A stretch of DNA of 5,509 nucleotides from an uncultured Bacteroidales bacterium (GTDB lineage Bacteria; Bacteroidota; Bacteroidia; Bacteroidales; UBA932), in contig CALCHD010000214.1 of NCBI GenBank assembly GCA_937901105.1, positions 1-5,509 on the forward strand. The letters are read 5' to 3'. Position numbers and translations under genes: made by a program. How positions within the stretch are numbered: the first letter of the stretch is position 1; each line of letters opens with the position of its first letter. Below, one piece after another: positions 1 to 5,261 of this stretch. The notes under the pieces are model-generated. The model was not told the origin of the DNA. It made no database searches and worked only from the letters and a program-made list of their open reading frames with translations.

Positions 1-374
1 ACGCCTACTGACTCGAATACAGCACGCATCGCACCACCCGCCTTAACTCCTGTACCGGCAGCAGCTGGTTTCATGAATACGCTTGCGCCACCAAATTTAG
101 CGGTCTGCTCGTGAGGAATAGTACCTTTGTATACTGGAACTTTAACAAGGTTCTTTTTAGCATCCTCAATACCTTTTGAGATAGCTGTGGTAACCTCGTT
201 AGCTTTACCCAAACCGTATCCTACTACTCCATTCTCATCACCTACAACAACTATTGCTGCAAAACTGAAGTGACGACCACCTTTTGTTACTTTAGTAACT
301 CTTCTAACTGCAACTAGTCTATCTTTAAGCTCTAGCTCGGTAGTTTTTACCTTTTTTACATTCATATTTGCCAT
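1..374 (-). CDS. rpsE: 30S ribosomal protein S5, C-terminus cut by window edge
   Basis: S5 is a 30S protein near the decoding centre that takes part in translational fidelity. The 124 complete codons visible begin MANMNVKKVKTTELELKDRL. They contain the N-terminal S5 domain, with the family stretch GGRHFSFAAIVVVGDENGVVG (residues about 32-52) and GLGKANEV after it. The start of the C-terminal S5 domain follows (KPAAAGTGVKAGGAMRAVFE, about 102-121). The frame runs off the window after ESVGV, so roughly the last 45-50 residues of a typical S5 are not seen. I chose the ATG at 374; an in-frame ATG at 365 (MNVKK) is the alternative, and no Shine-Dalgarno sequence separates them. It lies 6 nt after the rplR stop, as expected in a spc operon. 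All seven glutamates are coded GAG, a marker of this genome's codon use. Confidence 0.98.
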   Translation of the reverse strand, partial: MANMNVKKVKTTELELKDRLVAVRRVTKVTKGGRHFSFAAIVVVGDENGVVGYGLGKANEVTTAISKGIEDAKKNLVKVPVYKGTIPHEQTAKFGGASVFMKPAAAGTGVKAGGAMRAVFESVG

Positions 375-380
375 AGTTTC

Positions 381-743
381 TTAGAATTTAAGACCACCCT
401 CGCGAGCGGCATCAGCCAAACTTTTTACTCTACCATGATAAAGGTTACCTCCACGGTCAAATGCAACCTCAGTAATACCTTTAGCAAGAGCGCGCTCTGC
501 AGCAGCTTTTCCAACCAAAGCAGCTACCTCTGTTTTGGTCTTACCGTTTGCCTGCTCAGCGATTGCTTTATCTCTTGATGAAGCAGCAGCAAGTGTAACG
601 CCGTTTACATCATCGATCAACTGCACGTAAATCTGGCAGTTGCTTCTAAATACACACATTCTTGGTTTCTGAGCTGTACCATTAACCACTTTACGAATGC
701 GATAATGTATTCTTTTCTTTCTTTCAATTTTATTAATAGCCAT
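381..743 (-). CDS. rplR: 50S ribosomal protein L18
   Basis: L18 binds 5S rRNA together with L5 and helps dock it in the central protuberance of the 50S subunit. The 120-residue product has the usual basic N-terminus (IERKKRIHYRIRK), the core block KPRMCVFRSNCQIYVQLIDD (residues 26-45) and the highly conserved end FDRGGNLYHGRVKSLADAAR followed by EGGLKF (95-120). The length is normal for the family and the frame is intact. The ATG at 743 is preceded by AAGGAG (757-752) with an 8-nt spacer, one of the better Shine-Dalgarno matches in this window. It lies 15 nt after rplF and 6 nt before rpsE, consistent with cotranscription. Confidence 0.99.
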   Translation of the reverse strand: MAINKIERKKRIHYRIRKVVNGTAQKPRMCVFRSNCQIYVQLIDDVNGVTLAAASSRDKAIAEQANGKTKTEVAALVGKAAAERALAKGITEVAFDRGGNLYHGRVKSLADAAREGGLKF

Positions 744-751
744 AAAACCTT

Positions 752-757
752 CTCCTT
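752..757 (-). promoter_or_regulatory. Shine-Dalgarno sequence of rplR
   Basis: AAGGAG reads on the minus strand 8 nt before the rplR ATG, in the short gap after the rplF stop codon. It supports the start at 743. It is worth listing because Bacteroidota genes usually lack a recognisable Shine-Dalgarno sequence, and several neighbours here (rplF, rpsH, rpsE, rplN) show none. Confidence 0.7.
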
Positions 758-758
758 A

Positions 759-1319
759 TTATTTAGCGCCAGCTGATTTACCAGCCTTACGACGAAGTTG
801 TTCACCAACAAACTTAATACCTTTACCTTTGTATGGCTCAGGTTTGCGCAATGAGCGAATTTTAGCAGCAACCATACCCAATAGCTGTTTGTCGCAGCTC
901 TTAAGTACTAGGATAGGGTTAGCACCCTTCTTAACTGGCTCTGCCTCACCTTTAATCTCTGCAGGAAGCTCAAAGTGAATGTCATGCGAGAAACCAAGGT
1001 TGAACTCTAGGATCTGGCCTTTAACCTCAACACGGAAACCAACACCAACAAGCTCCTGTCTTGTCTGGAAACCGGTTGAAACTCCAACAACCATGTTGTT
1101 GATTAGAGCACGGTACAAACCATGCAATGAACGATGGCGCGGCTGATCTGTAGGTCTTGTTACAGTCACTACGCCTCCCTCTACAGCTACTTTGATGTCA
1201 GCATCAACTTTCTGTGCCAACTCGCCTAGCGGGCCTTTGACCTTAACCACGTTATCGTTACCTACTGTAACAGTTACTCCTTGTGGAAGGCTTACAGGTA
1301 ATTTTCCTATTCTTGACAT
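759..1319 (-). CDS. rplF: 50S ribosomal protein L6
   Basis: L6 sits near the factor-binding region of the 50S subunit, close to the sarcin-ricin loop. The 186-residue product starts MSRIGKLPVSLPQGV, the standard bacterial L6 beginning. It has the two repeated L6 domains, and the C-terminal signature PEPYKGKGIKF at residues 160-170 is followed by a basic tail RRKAGKSAGAK. Length and frame are normal. The start at 1319 is set by this conserved N-terminus. The 28-nt gap from rpsH is A+T-rich and has no clear ribosome-binding site, typical of Bacteroidota. Confidence 0.99.
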   Translation of the reverse strand: MSRIGKLPVSLPQGVTVTVGNDNVVKVKGPLGELAQKVDADIKVAVEGGVVTVTRPTDQPRHRSLHGLYRALINNMVVGVSTGFQTRQELVGVGFRVEVKGQILEFNLGFSHDIHFELPAEIKGEAEPVKKGANPILVLKSCDKQLLGMVAAKIRSLRKPEPYKGKGIKFVGEQLRRKAGKSAGAK

Positions 1320-1347
1320 AGTAAAAAATTGTGTTAATTAATAAAGA

Positions 1348-1743
1348 TTAGTAAACATAACATAGAACCTCACCACCTACATTAAGGTTTCTTGCCTCTT
1401 TGTCAGTAATGATACCCTTGTTAGTTGAAAGAATTGCAATACCCAAACCGTTCAATACTCTAGGCATAGTAGCTACGCCAGCGTACTGTCTCAAACCAGG
1501 TTTACTGATACGGATGATTTTTTTGATTGCTGATTTTTTGCTCTCAGGATGATATTTAAGAGCGATTTTGATAGTGTTGAAAGGAGTGCCCTCAACTACT
1601 TTGTAACTTAGGATGTAACCCTTCTCATGTAGAACGCGGGTCATCTCTACTTTCATTTTTGACGCAGGAATCTCAACCACCTTGTGGCCAGCTAGCGCTG
1701 CATTACGGATTCTTGTCAAAAAGTCTGCTATTGGATCAGTCAT
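1348..1743 (-). CDS. rpsH: 30S ribosomal protein S8
   Basis: S8 is a primary 16S rRNA-binding protein needed for assembly of the 30S central domain. In E. coli it also represses the spc operon by binding its mRNA. The 131-residue product begins MTDPIADFLTRIRNA and ends with the S8 signature region, including ST at residues 106-107 (GIAILSTNKGIITDKEARN) and the family-typical end GGEVLCYVY. Length is normal and the frame is intact. No Shine-Dalgarno is visible; the bases before the ATG are A/T-rich. It is unusual here for the long 124-nt gap upstream, which contains two hairpins. In E. coli the S8 target lies elsewhere, at the start of rplE, so a role for S8 in binding these hairpins is only a possibility. 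Confidence 0.99.
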   Translation of the reverse strand: MTDPIADFLTRIRNAALAGHKVVEIPASKMKVEMTRVLHEKGYILSYKVVEGTPFNTIKIALKYHPESKKSAIKKIIRISKPGLRQYAGVATMPRVLNGLGIAILSTNKGIITDKEARNLNVGGEVLCYVY

Positions 1744-1764
1744 TTTTAAATGGTTTTTTTAGAA

Positions 1765-1787
1765 ATCGACTCCCGCAGGAGCCCGAT
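1765..1787 (-). promoter_or_regulatory. RNA hairpin just upstream of rpsH
   Basis: On the minus strand the RNA would fold as AUC-G-GGCUCC, loop UGCG, GGAGUC-GAU. This is nine base pairs, including one G-U pair, with a single bulged G (position 1784). It starts 22 nt before the rpsH ATG. No U-tract follows, so it is not an intrinsic terminator. It could influence rpsH translation or mRNA processing; that role is inferred from position only. Confidence 0.5.
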
Positions 1788-1822
1788 ATCCAACGTTAAT
1801 ACTTTTTTTTTTATATAACAGA

Positions 1823-1856
1823 AGGTGGCATCGCATTCATGATGCAATGCTCACCT
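1823..1856 (-). promoter_or_regulatory. Long RNA hairpin downstream of rpsN
   Basis: On the minus strand the arms AGGUG-A-GCAUUGCAU and AUGCGAUGC-CACCU pair over 14 base pairs around a CAUGA loop, with a single bulged A (position 1851). One pair is U-G in the minus-strand RNA but would be a C/A mismatch if the plus strand were transcribed, so the structure fits the operon's own transcript. It begins 11 nt after the rpsN stop. It is followed by A-rich sequence, including ten A in a row (1812-1803), and not by a U-tract, so it does not look like a terminator. A regulatory or RNA-stability role is inference. Confidence 0.55.
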
Positions 1857-1867
1857 GTATGTTCATG

Positions 1868-2137
1868 TTACCAGCTAGCCTTGTGAACGCCAGGGATAAG
1901 TCCTTTGCTGGCCATCTCACGGAACTGGATACGGCTAATACCGAAAATACGCATGTATCCTTTTGGTCTGCCGGTTAGTGAGCAACGGTTGTGCTGACGA
2001 ACTGGGCTAGAGTTTTTAGGGAGTTTGTCAAGAGCAGCGTAGTCGCCAGCCTCTTTCAACTGTTTGCGTTTCTCAGCATATTTGGCACATAGTTTTGCAC
2101 GTTTTACCTCACGTGCCTTCATTGATTCTTTTGCCAT
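1868..2137 (-). CDS. rpsN: 30S ribosomal protein S14, zinc-independent (C-minus) form
   Basis: S14 is a late-assembling protein of the 30S head. The 89-residue product begins MAKESMKAREVKRAKL and ends with the S14 signature region RCSLTGRPKGYMRIFGISRI followed by FREMASKGLIPGVHKASW. Only C52 is present in the signature and the two CxxC pairs of the short zinc-binding form are absent. With the longer length of 89 residues this is the C-minus form that needs no zinc. The ATG at 2137 is preceded by a purine-rich GAGGAAA. It lies 25 nt after rplE and is followed by an unusually long 124-nt gap before rpsH. Confidence 0.99.
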   Translation of the reverse strand: MAKESMKAREVKRAKLCAKYAEKRKQLKEAGDYAALDKLPKNSSPVRQHNRCSLTGRPKGYMRIFGISRIQFREMASKGLIPGVHKASW

Positions 2138-2162
2138 TATCTTTCCTCTTTAGTTATTCGTA

Positions 2163-2735
2163 CTATTTTTTAAAAGGCAAACCAAACTCACGTAGAAGTG
2201 CAAAAGCCTCCTCGTCTTTCTCGGTTGAAGTTGTGAAAGTGATCTCCATACCTAGAACTTTGGTAATCTTGTCAATGTCAATCTCAGGGAAGATGATCTG
2301 CTCTTTGATACCTAGAGTATAGTTACCTCTGCCGTCAAGTTTCTGGTTGATACCTTTGAAATCTCTGATTCGTGGAAGAGATACAGCAATAAGTCTCTCA
2401 AGGAACTCATACATTCTTGCACCACGCAAAGTAACTTTAACGCCGATTGGCATACCTTTACGAAGCTTGAAGTTTGAGATATCTTTCTTAGAGTAAGTCA
2501 ACACTGCCTTCTGACCGGTGATCATTGTAAGCTCCTGCTGTGCAACCTCGATAAGTTTCTTGTCAGCTACAGCCTGGCCCATACCCTGGTTGATGGTGAT
2601 CTTCTCCAAAACAGGAACCTGCATAACTGTCTTGTAACCGAAGTCCTTCATCAATTTTGCAACGATCTCCTCTTTGTATTTCTTCTGTAGAGAAGGAACA
2701 TAACCCTCTACAGTAACATTCTTAATCTCTGCCAT
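2163..2735 (-). CDS. rplE: 50S ribosomal protein L5
   Basis: L5 binds 5S rRNA in the central protuberance and contacts P-site tRNA and the 30S head. The 190-residue product has VPSLQKKYKEEIVAKLMKDF near the N-terminus. The conserved KITINQGMGQAVADKK follows, then the L5 signature region around ITGQKAVLTYSKKDISNFKL, and RGNYTLGIKEQIIFPEID in the C-terminal domain. It is slightly longer than the common 179-185 residues, as in other Bacteroidota. Its ATG shares one base with the rplX stop (TAATG), which suggests translational coupling. A GGGGAGG inside the end of rplX lies 10 nt upstream and supports this start. Confidence 0.99.
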   Translation of the reverse strand: MAEIKNVTVEGYVPSLQKKYKEEIVAKLMKDFGYKTVMQVPVLEKITINQGMGQAVADKKLIEVAQQELTMITGQKAVLTYSKKDISNFKLRKGMPIGVKVTLRGARMYEFLERLIAVSLPRIRDFKGINQKLDGRGNYTLGIKEQIIFPEIDIDKITKVLGMEITFTTSTEKDEEAFALLREFGLPFKK

Positions 2736-3058
2736 TATTTTATTTCCTCCCCAGATTTTTTAGCATAGCGAACCAGCTTACCGTTCTCGTTAAGTCTGCG
2801 GCCAATTTTAGTAGCACCGCCTTTAACTGGATCTACAACCTGCAAATTAGAAATATGAATACCAGCCTCTTGCTTGATGATTCCACCCTGTGGATTCTGA
2901 GCATTTGGTTTAGTGTGTTTGCTTACCATGTTGAGACCCTCAACAATGGCGCGATTGTTCTCTTTGTCAACGCTAAGAACTTTACCGGTTTTACCCTTCT
3001 CGTTACCTGCGTTTACGTAAACCATATCGCCTTTCTTAATATGTAACTTCTTATTCAT
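2735..3058 (-). CDS. rplX: 50S ribosomal protein L24
   Basis: L24 is an early assembly-initiating protein of the 50S subunit, bound to domain I of 23S rRNA near the exit tunnel. The 107-residue product opens with the KOW motif region (HIKKGDMVYVNAGNEKGKTG, residues 6-25). It continues with the family blocks NMVSKHTKPN and NPQGGIIKQEAGIHISNLQ and ends VRYAKKSGEEIK, a wording very like Bacteroidales L24. AAGGA (3070-3066) lies 7 nt before the ATG. It is 16 nt downstream of rplN, and its stop overlaps the rplE start by one base. Confidence 0.99.
   Translation of the reverse strand: MNKKLHIKKGDMVYVNAGNEKGKTGKVLSVDKENNRAIVEGLNMVSKHTKPNAQNPQGGIIKQEAGIHISNLQVVDPVKGGATKIGRRLNENGKLVRYAKKSGEEIK
2746..2752 (-). 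promoter_or_regulatory. Shine-Dalgarno sequence of rplE inside rplX
   Basis: GGGGAGG on the minus strand lies 10 nt upstream of the rplE ATG and also encodes the Gly-Glu near the end of L24. Together with the TAATG stop/start overlap it fixes the rplE start at 2735. Confidence 0.65.
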
Positions 3059-3074
3059 AATAGTGTCCTTAATA

Positions 3075-3440
3075 TTATAGCACCTCTGGAGCTAGTGAAA
3101 CAATCTTCATGTAATTGTCACGCAACTCTCTGGCAACTGGTCCAAAAATACGGGTACCGCGAACCTCACCCTGGTTATTCAAAAGAACGCAAGCGTTCTC
3201 GTCAAATCTGATGTAAGAGCCATCTGCACGACGAATCTCTTTTTTTGTACGAACTACAACAGCTTTGGAAACTGAACCCTTCTTTGCATCTGCACCAGGG
3301 ATAGCGCTTTTTACAGCAACTACAATCTTGTCACCAACGCTAGCGTAGCGACGGCGAGTACCGCCTAGCACACGAATACAAAGAACCTCCTTTGCACCGC
3401 TGTTATCTGCTACCAATAATCTTGATTCTTGTTGTATCAT
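3075..3440 (-). CDS. rplN: 50S ribosomal protein L14
   Basis: L14 lies at the subunit interface and forms intersubunit bridges with 16S rRNA. The 121-residue product is an almost textbook bacterial L14. It starts MIQQESRLLVADNSGAKEVL, has the signature region from AVVVRTKKEIRRADGSYIRF through DENACVLL (about residues 60-87) and ends GTRIFGPVARELRDNYMKIV then SLAPEVL. Length and frame are normal. It begins only 3 nt after the rpsQ stop (TAAGCCATG), so translation probably depends on termination of rpsQ, since no Shine-Dalgarno is visible. Confidence 0.99.
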   Translation of the reverse strand: MIQQESRLLVADNSGAKEVLCIRVLGGTRRRYASVGDKIVVAVKSAIPGADAKKGSVSKAVVVRTKKEIRRADGSYIRFDENACVLLNNQGEVRGTRIFGPVARELRDNYMKIVSLAPEVL

Positions 3441-3443
3441 GGC

Positions 3444-3698
3444 TTATTTAACTTTTTCTACGATTTCTACTAATCTCCAGCATTTTGACTTGCTCAATGG
3501 ACGAGTCTCCATAATTCTTACAGTATCGCCCTCGCTGCACTCATTCTTCTCATCATGAGCAACGAATTTAGTGGTTTTATTTACGAACTTTCCGTAAATA
3601 GGGTGTTTCTCTTTTGTTTTTACTGCAACTACGATAGATTTCTCCATTTTGTTGCTAACCACTACACCTATTCTTTCTTTACGAAGTTTTCTTTCCAT
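3444..3698 (-). CDS. rpsQ: 30S ribosomal protein S17
   Basis: S17 is an OB-fold 16S rRNA-binding protein important early in 30S assembly. The 84-residue product starts MERKLRKERIGVVVSNKMEK and has KHPIYGKFVNKTTKF in the middle. The S17 signature region is GDTVRIMETRPLSKSKCWRL (residues 57-76). Length is normal for bacteria. GAGG lies 4 nt before the ATG, closer than ideal. It is 10 nt downstream of rpmC and 3 nt upstream of rplN. Confidence 0.99.
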   Translation of the reverse strand: MERKLRKERIGVVVSNKMEKSIVVAVKTKEKHPIYGKFVNKTTKFVAHDEKNECSEGDTVRIMETRPLSKSKCWRLVEIVEKVK

Positions 3699-3708
3699 GA
3701 ATCCTCAA

Positions 3709-3912
3709 TTATTTGTCCAACTGGCTCAACACTGTAAGCATTCTGGCAATATTTTTTCTTGCTTTCTTAATTTTAGATGAATCCTCTAATGGAGAGATTG
3801 CATGATTCATCTTAAGTGTGTCAAGATTTGCTCTCTCTGCGTCAATGCGCTCTTGCAAATCCTTTGCAGACAATTCACGTATTTCAGCTATTTTCATCTT
3901 CTTGTTCTCCAT
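3709..3912 (-). CDS. rpmC: 50S ribosomal protein L29
   Basis: L29 is a small helical-hairpin protein beside the exit tunnel, near the docking site of trigger factor and SRP. The sequence has the L29 pattern: MKIAEIRELSAKDLQERIDA, then LDTLKMNHAISPLEDSSKIK, then RKNIARMLTVLSQ. The frame opens at 3912 with MENKK before the usual family start MKIAEI at 3897. Either start is possible: 3912 gives 67 residues and a 6-nt gap from rplP, while 3897 gives 62 residues and matches most homologues. The codons for MENKK are purine-rich and could act as a ribosome-binding region for the 3897 start. Confidence 0.96.
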   Translation of the reverse strand: MENKKMKIAEIRELSAKDLQERIDAERANLDTLKMNHAISPLEDSSKIKKARKNIARMLTVLSQLDK

Positions 3913-3918
3913 TAAATA

Positions 3919-4337
3919 TTATTCAACATAATCTCTGCGAACTACGAATTTTGTAGTAACAGGCAATTTCTGTGCGCCAAGGCGTAGAGCCTCTTTTGCA
4001 ACCTCCATTGGAACGCCCTCGATCTCGATTAGCATTCTGCCAGGAGTAACTGGTGCAACGAATCCCTCTGGAGCACCCTTACCTTTACCCATACGTACCT
4101 CTGCAGGTTTCTTGGTGAATGGTTTGTCAGGGAAAATACGGATCCAAATCTTACCCTCACGTTTCATATAACGAACTACGGCCTGACGTGCAGCCTCAAT
4201 CTGTTGTCCGGTCATCCAGCAGCTTTCCAAGGTTTTGATACCGAATGATCCAAAAGCCAACTGATTACCTCTCTGGGCTACGCCCTCATACGGCCTTTCT
4301 GCTGTCTTCTAAATTTGGTTTTCTTTGGTTGTAACAT
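3919..4337 (-). CDS. rplP: 50S ribosomal protein L16, interrupted by a 1-nt frameshift
   Basis: L16 contacts the A site and the peptidyl-transferase region of the 50S subunit and is essential. The reading frame from the ATG at 4337 gives MLQPKKTKFRRQQKGRMR, the expected L16 start. It then hits a TAG because one G is missing from a G run (4283-4285; GGG where GGGG is needed). Restoring that base gives RMRGVAQRGNQLAFGSFGIK and a 139-residue protein of normal length. This carries PDKPFTK (residues 70-76) and the signature RMGKGKG (82-88). Downstream of the lesion the frame is intact to the stop at 3919. With every conserved residue retained, the deletion is more likely a sequencing or consensus error than real decay. 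The usual upstream partner rpsC is missing and a promoter stands in its place. Confidence 0.95.
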
Positions 4338-4401
4338 AACTCTTAATATAAATTATTGATTCTCAGCAACTTGGCTGTAACGGAGCCGAATTACCGGGTT
4401 G

Positions 4402-4431
4402 CAAAGATACACATTTATTTTAATATGCAAA
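4402..4431 (-). promoter_or_regulatory. Bacteroidota-type promoter upstream of rplP
   Basis: On the minus strand TATCTTTG (4409-4402) matches the Bacteroidota -7 element TAnnTTTG exactly. TTTG (4431-4428) is placed 18 nt upstream as a -33 element, near the usual spacing of about 19. Transcription would start near 4395, giving a leader of roughly 58 nt to the rplP ATG. A canonical S10-spc operon would not need a promoter here, so it either makes rplP the first gene of this unit or was brought here by a rearrangement or misassembly. The surroundings are very A+T-rich, as is common upstream of promoters in this phylum. Confidence 0.72.
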
Positions 4432-4511
4432 TCTTTTTTTGAAAATTTCAACAATTTTGGTCAAAAAAATCCAATACCCAACATATGCATTCTCACGCAG
4501 TTACACGAATC

Positions 4512-4559
4512 AAAAAAAATTCCGCACCCCCAATTTGGTCTGAATTGGAAAGTGCGGAA
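4512..4559 (-). terminator. Intrinsic terminator downstream of the dipeptidase gene
   Basis: On the minus strand the outer arms TTCCGCA and TGCGGAA pair perfectly. The inner arms CCAATT and AATTGG continue the stem, with a few G-U pairs between, around a loop CAGACCA. Eight or more T follow directly (4519-4512). It lies about 30 nt after the dipeptidase stop codon and upstream of the rplP promoter, so it separates the two transcription units. Confidence 0.88.
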
Positions 4560-4589
4560 CCGCTATTGTAAAATTGTCTTCCCGACAGT

Positions 4590-5261
4590 TTATTTTTTCT
4601 CTTTGGCCATCTGTTTTGCAACCTTTATGGTCTCCTCCCATACTCTCATGAAGTTGCCTCCCCAGAACATCTCAAGCTCCTTCTCTGTATATCCCCTCCT
4701 CAAAAGCTCCACTGTAAGGTCCTTCATCTTTGAGCAGTCCTGGAAATCCACCATGCCGCCGCCACCGTCAAAATCTGTACCCAGGCCTATATGTTCAGGG
4801 CCTACAAGATTCTTGATATGGTCGATATGGTCTGCAAGATGCACTATCTTGGTCTCGCTTTTAGGGACATTGGTAAGACACCATCTTCCGGTGGCAATCT
4901 GGATCACTCCGCCTGTAGCTGCAATATCCTTTATCTCCTGGTCTGAAAGGTTTCTGGGATGATCCTTGATTGCTCTCACAGAAGAGTGTGATGCAAAAAT
5001 AGGAGCCTTGCTCAACTCAATAATATCATACAGGGTGGAAGTGCTCGCATGAGAAACATCCACAAGCATTCCAAGCTCATTCATCCTCCTTACAACCTGC
5101 TTGCCGAACTCTGAAAGTCCGCCATGCCCGTTAGGATTATGATATCTTGAGGCATCACAGATATCATTGGTATAGTTGTGGCACAAAGTGATATACCTGC
5201 ATCCGGCATTGTAAAAAGAGTCCACTTTTGCCAGGTCGAGCCCCACTCCGTATCCATTCTC
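4590..5261 (-). pseudogene. M19 family (membrane/renal) dipeptidase, N-terminus missing at a chimeric join
   Basis: M19 peptidases are binuclear zinc TIM-barrel enzymes that cleave dipeptides; bacterial members are often exported. The 223 residues seen, numbered from the Glu at 5261, start at ENGYGVG. This Glu is at the place of the metal-bridging Glu (Glu125 of human renal dipeptidase). The equivalents of substrate His152 (LCHN, H28), zinc ligands His198 (DVSHAS, H71) and His219 (ASHSS, H92), Arg230 (PRNL, R103) and Asp288 (GTDFDG, D163) are all present. The first HxD zinc-ligand motif and about 100-150 residues before it are missing. Upstream of 5261 the dipeptidase frame has no M19 similarity and reaches a stop at 5315-5313. 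Thirteen of 14 Glu codons are GAG, as in the ribosomal genes, so it probably belongs to the same genome. A GTG at 5270 opens the frame but is unlikely to be a true start. The original gene was probably complete and was cut by the join. Confidence 0.93.
5243..5261. other. Chimeric junction through 19 shared bases
   Basis: The minus-strand bases GAGAATGGATACGGAGTGG read as M19 sequence in one frame (ENGYGV) and as the end of the beta-galactosidase stretch in another (RMDTEW, from ECGMRMDTEW). Just beyond either edge one of the two similarities stops. After it, the beta-galactosidase frame reads GSTWQKW, which is not family sequence. Before it, the M19 frame reads VWN and then unrelated residues. 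This bounds the breakpoint to these bases. Confidence 0.8.

Noticed and set aside
617..871. A minus-strand open frame across the rplR-rplF boundary.
   Set aside because: It overlaps two certain ribosomal genes in another frame and has no recognisable features.
1823..1856. The long rpsN-rpsH hairpin as an intrinsic terminator.
   Set aside because: No U-tract follows on either strand; the minus-strand side continues with A-rich sequence.
2095..2322. Plus-strand open frames at 2095-2322, 2855-3046 and 3555-3737.
   Set aside because: All lie antisense to intact ribosomal-protein genes, have low-complexity or hydrophobic composition typical of shadows, and lack ribosome-binding sites.
4338..4410. 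Possible tRNA or small RNA gene in the GC-richer patch after the promoter.
   Set aside because: No cloverleaf, T-loop GTTCRA or acceptor pairing could be found, and the segment runs into the rplP start.
4439..4451. A 13-nt palindrome TTGAAAATTTCAA upstream of the rplP promoter as a regulator-binding site.
   Set aside because: Short A/T-rich palindromes are expected by chance in such sequence, and nothing else supports an operator.
4353..4460. An open minus-strand frame ending 15 nt before rplP (ending YSQVAENQ) that could be the tail of rpsC.
   Set aside because: It spans only about 36 codons, overlaps the promoter, is closed upstream by a stop at 4463-4461, and shows no S3 KH-domain or S3 C-terminal sequence.
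4399..4962. A 187-codon open frame on the plus strand.
   Set aside because: It runs antisense over the dipeptidase gene and through the terminator and promoter, and resembles no known family; the minus-strand M19 motifs explain the region.
5090..5242. Continuation of the beta-galactosidase frame past the junction (GSTWQKWTLFTMPDAG and onward), suggesting a fusion protein.
   Set aside because: The residues after the junction are the out-of-frame reading of the M19 gene and have no beta-galactosidase family sequence.
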